In this document: positions 1 through 4,571 of the stretch, piece after piece | Layout: every line of letters starts with the position of its first letter | How positions within the stretch are numbered: the stretch's first letter is position 1 | DNA from: Candidatus Poribacteria bacterium | Lineage (GTDB): Bacteria; Poribacteria; WGA-4E; WGA-3G | Assembly: GCA_028818995.1 (NCBI GenBank) | Contig: JAPPMR010000353.1 | Location: 1-5,472, forward strand | Length of the DNA: 5,472 bases | Reading direction: 5' to 3' | Translations under genes and position numbers: made by a program | The notes under the pieces: generated by a model | Databases searched by the model: none | What the model was told of the DNA's origin: nothing | What the model saw: the letters and a program-made list of their open reading frames with translations, nothing else

Positions 1-200
1 GGCACACCATCAATAAGCGTGCGCCCTCTGAAACGAATAACGCGGGGTTTTGTGACTGGGAAATACATTGCGGGCGCGTCATAGCATTGGTAACCAATGA
101 TGTCGTCTTCATACTTATACATATAAAAGACTTGCGTTGAACTGCTCTCACAGTTGTAAATCACCCACCTCTTGTAGTCACTCCCATCACCTCCAAGTGT
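1..200 (-). CDS. possible 5' part or remnant of an unrecognised protein, running off the left edge
   Basis: One - strand frame stays open from just after a stop at 203-201 down to the window edge, about 66 codons. It reads like real protein, rich in Tyr and aromatic residues, for example VFYMYKYEDDIIGYQCYD followed by FPVTKPRVIRFRGRTLIDG. I do not recognise the family. There is no convincing start. GTG at 164 has AAGAGG only three bases upstream, and ATG at 122 has no Shine-Dalgarno. A good GGAGG at 194-190 leads only into starts in other frames that stop quickly. The gene may therefore be 5'-truncated or frameshifted, or the open frame may be chance. It would be divergent from the permease gene, and its beginning touches the enhancer-like sites at 196-236. 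The competing + strand frames here are shorter. Confidence 0.3.
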
Positions 201-215
201 TCATTATCGGACACT
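196..215. promoter_or_regulatory. upstream activator site 1 (near-perfect 20-bp palindrome)
   Basis: AGTGTTCATTATCGGACACT matches its own reverse complement at 14 of 20 positions, with perfect AGTGT/ACACT ends. It lies about 85-105 bp upstream of the -24 element at 299. That is the usual position for the binding site of a sigma-54 enhancer-binding protein. The regulator itself is not in the window. Confidence 0.7.
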
Positions 216-216
216 A

Positions 217-236
217 CTGTATCAAAATCGGACACT
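217..236. promoter_or_regulatory. upstream activator site 2 (second copy, 21 bp downstream)
   Basis: CTGTATCAAAATCGGACACT repeats the ATCGGACACT half of site 1 exactly (206-215 and 227-236). The offset is 21 bp, two turns of the helix, so both sites face the same side of the DNA. The left half (TGT) is more degenerate than in site 1. Paired, in-phase sites are typical of cooperative binding by sigma-54 activators; the identity of the activator is not known. Confidence 0.65.
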
Positions 237-298
237 TTCCAAACTGTCAATTTTAAGTGATTTTTCATAACCTATTGTTATTTCAACATTTGAATTTT

Positions 299-314
299 TG
301 GCACGGTTATTGCT
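299..314 (+). promoter_or_regulatory. sigma-54 (RpoN) -24/-12 promoter of the permease gene
   Basis: TGGCACGGTTATTGCT matches the RpoN consensus TGGCACG-N4-TTGCW at every defined base. GG is at 300-301 and GC at 312-313. Transcription should start near 324-326, giving a leader of about 50 nt before the ATG at 377. The segment between the activator sites and the promoter (237-298) is AT-rich and contains a small ATAAC/GTTAT dyad at 267-281. This would suit DNA looping or bending, but I see no clear IHF consensus. The promoter rules out any permease start upstream of about 325. Confidence 0.9.
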
Positions 315-376
315 GTAAAAAATTGTGCAACCTGACCGCACCCTATTCACTGGCGAATATGGACCGGGAGAATAAA

Positions 377-2746
377 ATGTTTTGGAATTACCTGATTGTC
401 GCGCTGAGAAACCTGTTGAGAAACAGGGTTTACACATACGTGAATGTGATCGGCTTGGGTATTGGAATGGGTTGCTGCGTCATGATCATGCTCTTTGTCC
501 AAGATGAACTGAAGTATGATCGGTTTCACGAGAACGCAGATCGCATCTATCGCGTGTTGTGGCAGGGCAAAACGGGAAAAAATGCATGGCTTCTTCCGGT
601 ATGTTCTGCAAGAGTTGGAGAAGAACTCGGCAGATACCTCAATGTGGCGCAGGTCGTTCGCCTGAATCGAGATGGGCGTGGTGTGCGCCTCGGCAATGAG
701 TATGTGCGAGAAGAACAGTTTTTTTATGTGGAAAACAGTTTTTTTGATGTATTTACAGTTCAATTCATTGCTGGCTCTGCTGAGACCGCCCTGAATAATC
801 CAGATGCCGTGGTCATTACCGATGAGGCTGCAAAGAAATACTTTGGAAGTGACACGCCATTGGGAAAAACACTCGCGCTCAGTGATGGGTCTCTACTGAC
901 TGTAACGGGCGTCGTGAAGGGCTTTCCGTCTCAGTCGCACTTCAGGTTCGATTTCCTCGCCTCCATCAATGCCTTTGTTCCCTATCAGTTTGCTCGCAAT
1001 AAATGGGGCGAGGCGATCACCTATACCTACGTACTCTTGGAAGAAAATGTAAATCCTTCCCAAATAGAAGCGCGACTACAAAAACACGTTGATAGCCTCA
1101 ATCTCGAAGGTCAACCTTCTTATTATTTTGAACCCATTACAGACATTTATCTCCACTCGCATGCAACGCGATTCGCACTATCCCCTCACGGAAGTGCAGC
1201 CACTGTTTACACATTTGCATTGGTAGGTGGCATCATTTTGCTTCTGGCCTGTATGAACTTCATCAATTTGACCACCGCGCAGATGAAGCGGCGCATGCGA
1301 GAGATTGGCATGAGAAAAGTCCTTGGTGCCGATCGGACATCTTTAATCGCCCAGTTTCTCATGGAAACCTTTGGTTACGTCATCGTCGCCACAATTTTTG
1401 CAATGATGTTCTGCGAGTTGGGTATGTCGATTGTCAATGATCTTTCCGGGAAAAAGCTGTCAGAAGAGGTCTTACTTTCACGGGAGGGAATAACCCTTTT
1501 CTCGAGCACAGCATTTTTTGTCATCTTGGCAGCGGGGGTATATCCGGCGTTTATCCTCTCCGGTCTCCAGCCTGTTCAGGTACTCTTTGGACACCTGAAA
1601 TTGCGGATGAGAGGGGGGCGGCAGCGCGGATGTCTGATCGTTTTTCAATTCGCCATCTCCATTTTTCTGATCATAGCTACGCTCGTTGTCGATACACAAT
1701 TGAAGTACGCACAGAACAAAAAACTCGGCTTTGATAAGGAGCACTTGCTCGCAGTACATGTACAGAGACAGATCGGAAGAATCGCCTACGCACTCAGAGA
1801 CCGTCTTGCAGACCTGCCCGAATCTATCGCGGTCTCTTTTGCGTCAGCTATCCCCGGACAAACCATCAGCGCAATTGCTGTCTCTCCCGAACAGCCTGCG
1901 CTTGAAAGGGAAACCTCACTGCTATTCGCCCGAGCTGATGAATATTATGTCGATGCCTTAGACTTGCACATTATCGAAGGAAGAAATTTTGCACCGCTAT
2001 CATTTCCTTCAGACTCTACGGCATTTCTGATCAATCAGGCAGCAGTTCAGGCCATAGGCTGGAAAGGCGACGCGATTGGCAAAAGGATCGGGATAAGTGG
2101 GGAGCTGAAAACGATTAATGGACCAGTGATCGGCATTGTCGAAAATTTTCATATCGAATCTCTGTATAAACCCATCCAGCCTCTGGTGATTCCATTTCTG
2201 CGCGGGCCTTCGCCATACATCCTGATTCGATTCAAACCGGGCACTGTGTCCGATCAGATCGCTGCAGTGCAAAGGGTTTGGTCAAAAATCGTCCCAGGCT
2301 ATCCTTTCAAGTATTCCTTTATCGATGAAGACATTGAACAGCTCTATGCGTCAGAGCACCGGATCGGAAAGGTCTTCCAAGCCTTCGCTGTGGTTGCCAT
2401 TTTCATTGCTTGTTTGGGGCTTTATGGCCTGAGTTTTTACATAGGGGAGCAGAAAAAAAAGGAGATTGCCGTTCGAAAGGTACTGGGGAGCTCTGTGAGT
2501 GGCATCGTAGGATTGATTTTGAAAGACATTGCAAAATTGATTGTCGTGTCCTTTCTGATTGCCGTGCCGATCTCCTATTATGCGATGGGTCACTGGCTTG
2601 CAGAGTTCGCTTACCAGATTGATTTGGGTCCGTGGTCATTCTTATTGGCGGGTATGATGGCAATGACGATTGGCCTGTTCACTGTCAGTTGGCAAGCCAT
2701 CGCGGCTGCGCGAACAAATCCCGTGGATACGCTTAAAAATCAGTAA
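377..2746 (+). CDS. FtsX/MacB-type ABC transporter permease (two-domain, 789 aa)
   Basis: This is an inner-membrane permease of the MacB_PCD plus FtsX family. Such proteins pair with a separate ATPase and work as mechanotransmitters or exporters of peptides, lipids or drugs; the substrate here cannot be told. The layout is two FtsX-like repeats. TM1 is at about 22-44, followed by a large periplasmic MacB-like domain at about 45-275. TM2-4 lie near 279-300, 330-352 and 374-397. TM5 is at about 419-440, a second periplasmic domain at 445-665, and TM6-8 at about 667-690, 718-740 and 752-774. The coupling motif occurs once per half, GMRKVLGA (311-318) and AVRKVLGS (698-705), as expected for contact with an ATPase. 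The start is ATG 377, with GGGAG at 366-370. The frame is open back to 257, but that start lies upstream of the sigma-54 promoter. ATG 359 is a weaker alternative. Length is usual for the family. No ATPase gene is adjacent, so the partner must be encoded elsewhere. Regulation is probably by a two-component sigma-54 activator. Confidence 0.93.
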   Translation: MFWNYLIVALRNLLRNRVYTYVNVIGLGIGMGCCVMIMLFVQDELKYDRFHENADRIYRVLWQGKTGKNAWLLPVCSARVGEELGRYLNVAQVVRLNRDGRGVRLGNEYVREEQFFYVENSFFDVFTVQFIAGSAETALNNPDAVVITDEAAKKYFGSDTPLGKTLALSDGSLLTVTGVVKGFPSQSHFRFDFLASINAFVPYQFARNKWGEAITYTYVLLEENVNPSQIEARLQKHVDSLNLEGQPSYYFEPITDIYLHSHATRFALSPHGSAATVYTFALVGGIILLLACMNFINLTTAQMKRRMREIGMRKVLGADRTSLIAQFLMETFGYVIVATIFAMMFCELGMSIVNDLSGKKLSEEVLLSREGITLFSSTAFFVILAAGVYPAFILSGLQPVQVLFGHLKLRMRGGRQRGCLIVFQFAISIFLIIATLVVDTQLKYAQNKKLGFDKEHLLAVHVQRQIGRIAYALRDRLADLPESIAVSFASAIPGQTISAIAVSPEQPALERETSLLFARADEYYVDALDLHIIEGRNFAPLSFPSDSTAFLINQAAVQAIGWKGDAIGKRIGISGELKTINGPVIGIVENFHIESLYKPIQPLVIPFLRGPSPYILIRFKPGTVSDQIAAVQRVWSKIVPGYPFKYSFIDEDIEQLYASEHRIGKVFQAFAVVAIFIACLGLYGLSFYIGEQKKKEIAVRKVLGSSVSGIVGLILKDIAKLIVVSFLIAVPISYYAMGHWLAEFAYQIDLGPWSFLLAGMMAMTIGLFTVSWQAIAAARTNPVDTLKNQ

Positions 2747-2796
2747 GAAGGCTTATCCGTAATTTTACAGATGCGGCACACACGCGGAGATATCCG

Positions 2797-3483
2797 ATGA
2801 TACCAGTCTTTGTTGTTCAATATCGCCTACCTGAAGTTGAGGAAGAATGCCTGCGTTGTCTCAATATGTACTCTGATGCAACTCACATTGAGGCAATCGT
2901 ATACGATAATGGCCCGACTAATGAGTGTCTGGCAACAGTTTGGAACCGACTTATTTTTAGCTACACAGCATGGGATGATAACGATCCGATAGGTGTCCTA
3001 CTTAACTCTGATTGTTTTGTGACTCCGGGATGGCACTCTCTTCTTGAGCGGGCAATTCAGTCTTCTGATAGGATTGGATTTGCAGGCCCCCTGACGGATA
3101 ACTGCCAAAATACCAACCAATTGGCTCCTGAGTCGTATGATCCGCGAAACTATGAAGGGGAGATCACCAGAGTCACGATGATTTCTGGCTTTTGTCTCAT
3201 GTTCCGTCTGAAAGCCTTGAAAGATGCAGGAGGGTTCGCTGAAGGTGGACCATTCTATGGCCAAGAGACTGCTCTGATCTGGAAAGCCTGTGCGATGGGC
3301 TGGGAGGCTGTAATCGCCCGAGACTGCTGGGTTCAACATCTGGGATCTGCGAGTCTTAAGGCATCCGAATCAAGGGGGGAAGCCAATATAGCTTCCGAAA
3401 GGCGTATAGGAAAGGCTTGGTTCCGTCTGTTTCAGAAGAAGAATCAAGATAAATTGCCCCAAGAGAATATCGTGTCCATCTAA
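2797..3483 (+). CDS. family 2 (GT-A fold) glycosyltransferase, short form
   Basis: This 228-residue protein is probably a cytoplasmic enzyme transferring a sugar from a nucleotide-sugar donor. It has a GT2-like beta strand and VYDNGP (35-40) at the N-terminus. LLNSDCFVTPGW (68-79) holds the DxD-equivalent metal/nucleotide motif in the form NSD. FAGPLTDNCQNTNQ (95-108) and ISGFCLMFRLKALKDAGGF (129-147) follow. FYGQET (153-158) stands where the catalytic ED normally lies, and VQHLGSAS (179-186) is the usual C-terminal HxGS motif. It is shorter than typical GT2 enzymes (250-350 residues), with a compact region between DNG and NSD and no membrane segment. The start has GGAGA at 2786-2790 six bases upstream. 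It lies 50 bp after the permease with no obvious terminator between them, and 25 bp before the methyltransferase. The acceptor is unknown: it could be a surface glycan or, speculatively, the lanthipeptide encoded downstream. Confidence 0.85.
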   Translation: MIPVFVVQYRLPEVEEECLRCLNMYSDATHIEAIVYDNGPTNECLATVWNRLIFSYTAWDDNDPIGVLLNSDCFVTPGWHSLLERAIQSSDRIGFAGPLTDNCQNTNQLAPESYDPRNYEGEITRVTMISGFCLMFRLKALKDAGGFAEGGPFYGQETALIWKACAMGWEAVIARDCWVQHLGSASLKASESRGEANIASERRIGKAWFRLFQKKNQDKLPQENIVSI

Positions 3484-3508
3484 ATGGAATACGAAGGGAA
3501 GGTATGTG

Positions 3509-4243
3509 ATGCAGTTCGCTATCTCAAGATCTAAGAATACCAGGCAAAGCAGGAACAATACCCGGCCTTTCTACAATCCAGCGTATATCGGACCAAGGAA
3601 AGATGTACTGGAGCTCCTCCTACCAGACGCAAAGTGCATTCTTGACGTGGGGTGCAGTACGGGGGTATTAGGTGCTGCAATCAAGCAAGAGCGAAATGCT
3701 GTTGTATTTGGGATAGAGATCTCATCTGACAGGGCACTTGCTGCCTCTCAGCGTCTTGAACAGGTTTTTGTTGGTGATGCTGAGGACGTTTTTGCTTCTG
3801 GTCGGCTTGGATGTCTTCAATTCGACACGATCATATTCGCTGATTCACTTGAGCACTTTGTTGATCCGTGGAAGGTACTTGACAAGGCCATTCAGTATCT
3901 AAAACCCAATGGCACAATCATCGCATCAATTCCCAATATTCGCCACTGGAATACATTTTATCATCTCTTAATCAAGAAAGAATGGCCTTATCGGGATCGA
4001 GGAATTCACGACAGGACTCACCTTAGACAGTTTGGTCAGCGGAATGTGGCGGAACTCTTCACAGGTGTAGAAATGACTATAGAGAAATGGATTTACAATT
4101 ATCGGATAGTAGAGCGACCGCATCCAATTAACCACTATTCCAAATTTTGTCTCATACCTGGTTTAAGGAACCTGCTTATTTATCAGTTTTTAGTTCGGGC
4201 GAGACAGAGAGATTCTCTTACAACATCTCTATATGGCCAATGA
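3509..4243 (+). CDS. class I SAM-dependent methyltransferase
   Basis: This 244-residue Rossmann-fold methyltransferase is of the Methyltransf_11/23 type. Motif I is ILDVGCSTG (44-52), binding S-adenosylmethionine. The acidic residue ending beta 2 is E70 in FGIEIS. GDAED (89-93) probably contacts the adenine. DTIIFADSLEHFVDP (106-120) is the motif IV and post-IV region, and LKPNGTIIASIPN (131-143) is the strand after it. The C-terminal part, with HDRTHLRQF (167-175), resembles methyltransferases found beside glycosyltransferases in surface-glycan and natural-product clusters. The start is ATG 3509, with GGGAAGG at 3496-3502; the GTG at 3506 is in frame but closer to the Shine-Dalgarno. It is probably co-transcribed with the glycosyltransferase. 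The substrate (sugar hydroxyl, carboxylate or peptide) cannot be deduced. The stop lies 10 bp before the precursor cassette. Confidence 0.88.
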   Translation: MQFAISRSKNTRQSRNNTRPFYNPAYIGPRKDVLELLLPDAKCILDVGCSTGVLGAAIKQERNAVVFGIEISSDRALAASQRLEQVFVGDAEDVFASGRLGCLQFDTIIFADSLEHFVDPWKVLDKAIQYLKPNGTIIASIPNIRHWNTFYHLLIKKEWPYRDRGIHDRTHLRQFGQRNVAELFTGVEMTIEKWIYNYRIVERPHPINHYSKFCLIPGLRNLLIYQFLVRARQRDSLTTSLYGQ

Positions 4244-4256
4244 AGGTCCGTTTTAA

Positions 4257-4274
4257 AGACTGATCCACTCTGCC
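4257..4274 (+). repeat. left arm of 18-bp inverted repeat
   Basis: AGACTGATCCACTCTGCC is the exact reverse complement of 4508-4525. The match breaks at 4256 and 4275 on either side; TTTT at 4251-4254 pairs with AAAA at 4528-4531 further out. An 18-bp perfect inverted match is very unlikely by chance in a window of this size. Confidence 0.9.
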
Positions 4275-4320
4275 TGGCTATTGTCACAGTTTCACGGTAT
4301 CAAATGGATCCCTTCCAAGA

Positions 4321-4330
4321 AAGGAGGTGA
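4321..4330 (+). promoter_or_regulatory. perfect Shine-Dalgarno of the precursor gene
   Basis: AAGGAGGTGA is fully complementary to the 16S rRNA anti-Shine-Dalgarno and ends six bases before ATG 4337. It is the strongest ribosome binding site in the window and supports translation of this very short gene at high level, as expected for a precursor needed in excess over its synthetase. Confidence 0.9.
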
Positions 4331-4336
4331 ACAAAA

Positions 4337-4450
4337 ATGAAACGTATTCTCGCTCTTCAGAAGGTTTCAGAGGAATTCGCACCAGATGATCCCTTTGATC
4401 ACTCTCAATACAGCATCTGTTGCTCGTGTTTCAGTTGGTGGTCCTGTTAG
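4337..4450 (+). CDS. lanA: class III lanthipeptide precursor peptide (labyrinthopeptin-like), 37 aa
   Basis: The gene encodes a 37-residue substrate for the LanKC enzyme encoded next door. The N-terminal leader (about 1-22) contains ILALQ at 4-8. This is the class III leader signature (LLxLQ type) that forms an amphipathic helix recognised by LanKC. An acidic stretch, FAPDDPFDH, precedes the core. The core SQYSICCSCFSWWSC (23-37) has five Ser and five Cys. It contains two units of the S-x-x-S-(x)-C pattern that gives lanthionine or labionin rings: S23/S26 with C28 or C29, and S30/S33 with C37. The arrangement SxxS..CCSxxSxxxC parallels labyrinthopeptin A2 (from memory SDWSLWECCSTGSLFACC), with a shorter first ring and an additional Cys at 31. 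The core/leader boundary is inferred; no double-Gly or other protease site is evident. The gene lies within the inverted-repeat cassette, 121 bp before lanKC. I see no convincing -35/-10 promoter, so it may be read through from the methyltransferase or use an unrecognised promoter. Confidence 0.85.
   Translation: MKRILALQKVSEEFAPDDPFDHSQYSICCSCFSWWSC
4403..4447 (+). other. predicted lanthipeptide core region
   Basis: These codons give residues 23-37, rich in Ser, Cys, Trp and Phe, with no Thr, no charged residue and Cys at the very end. Expected chemistry in class III is phosphorylation of Ser, elimination to dehydroalanine, and addition of Cys, with a possible second carbanion attack to give labionin. 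C28 or C29 and C31 are left over for a disulfide or a further ring. The exact N-terminal boundary is inferred from the first Ser of the motif. Confidence 0.6.
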
Positions 4451-4507
4451 ACACTTTAAACCCTTAAAAGAAGTTGGTTAGCCTGTGACATATATCTCAT
4501 TATAGAT

Positions 4508-4525
4508 GGCAGAGTGGATCAGTCT
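4508..4525 (-). repeat. right arm of 18-bp inverted repeat
   Basis: GGCAGAGTGGATCAGTCT is the exact reverse complement of 4257-4274. It ends 46 bp before the LanKC start. Between it and LanKC lies an AT-rich stretch (4526-4554) that could hold a promoter, but I see no clear consensus. The LanKC ribosome binding site is probably the G-run at 4559-4563. Confidence 0.9.
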
Positions 4526-4571
4526 AAAAAATAATAATCGTAATCATTTCTAAGAGCAGGGGGTTTATACC

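Larger units (their letters stand above)
4254..4528. mobile_element. MITE-like cassette carrying the lanthipeptide precursor gene
   Basis: A 267-bp segment (4258-4524) is bounded by perfect inverted repeats and carries no transposase. TAAA occurs directly outside both ends (4254-4257 and 4525-4528), which could be a 4-bp target duplication. The surroundings are AT-rich, so that match is weak evidence. A shorter subterminal repeat, TGTCACAG (4282-4289) and CTGTGACA (4483-4490), adds to the two-ended symmetry. The only gene inside is the precursor peptide. The segment fits entirely between the methyltransferase stop and the LanKC start. I cannot assign it to an IS family. The alternative is a long-range RNA stem or paired protein-binding sites around the gene. 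Confidence 0.55.

Noticed and set aside
257..376. N-terminal extension of the permease from ATG 257
   Set aside because: The extension spans the sigma-54 promoter at 299-314 and would be upstream of the transcript start; its residues do not resemble the family, while ATG 377 has a Shine-Dalgarno and begins the usual FtsX N-terminus.
347..2663. Several - strand and alternate-frame open frames across the permease gene
   Set aside because: They lie wholly inside a strongly supported coding region, lack ribosome binding sites and have low-complexity or implausible protein content.
2747..2796. Terminator after the permease gene
   Set aside because: Only a short CGGA/TCCG dyad over the glycosyltransferase Shine-Dalgarno is present, with no stable stem and T-run.
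3485..3535. 16-codon open frame between the glycosyltransferase and methyltransferase
   Set aside because: It has no Shine-Dalgarno of its own, overlaps the methyltransferase start, and shows no precursor-like features.
4276..4336. Sigma-70 promoter for the precursor gene (TTGTCA at 4281-4286)
   Set aside because: No acceptable -10 hexamer occurs at 16-18 bp spacing; TATCAA lies only 11 bp away.
4451..4571. Sigma-70 promoter for lanKC (TTGGTT 4474-4479 with CATTAT 4498-4503)
   Set aside because: Both boxes are poor matches and such pairs are expected by chance in AT-rich sequence.
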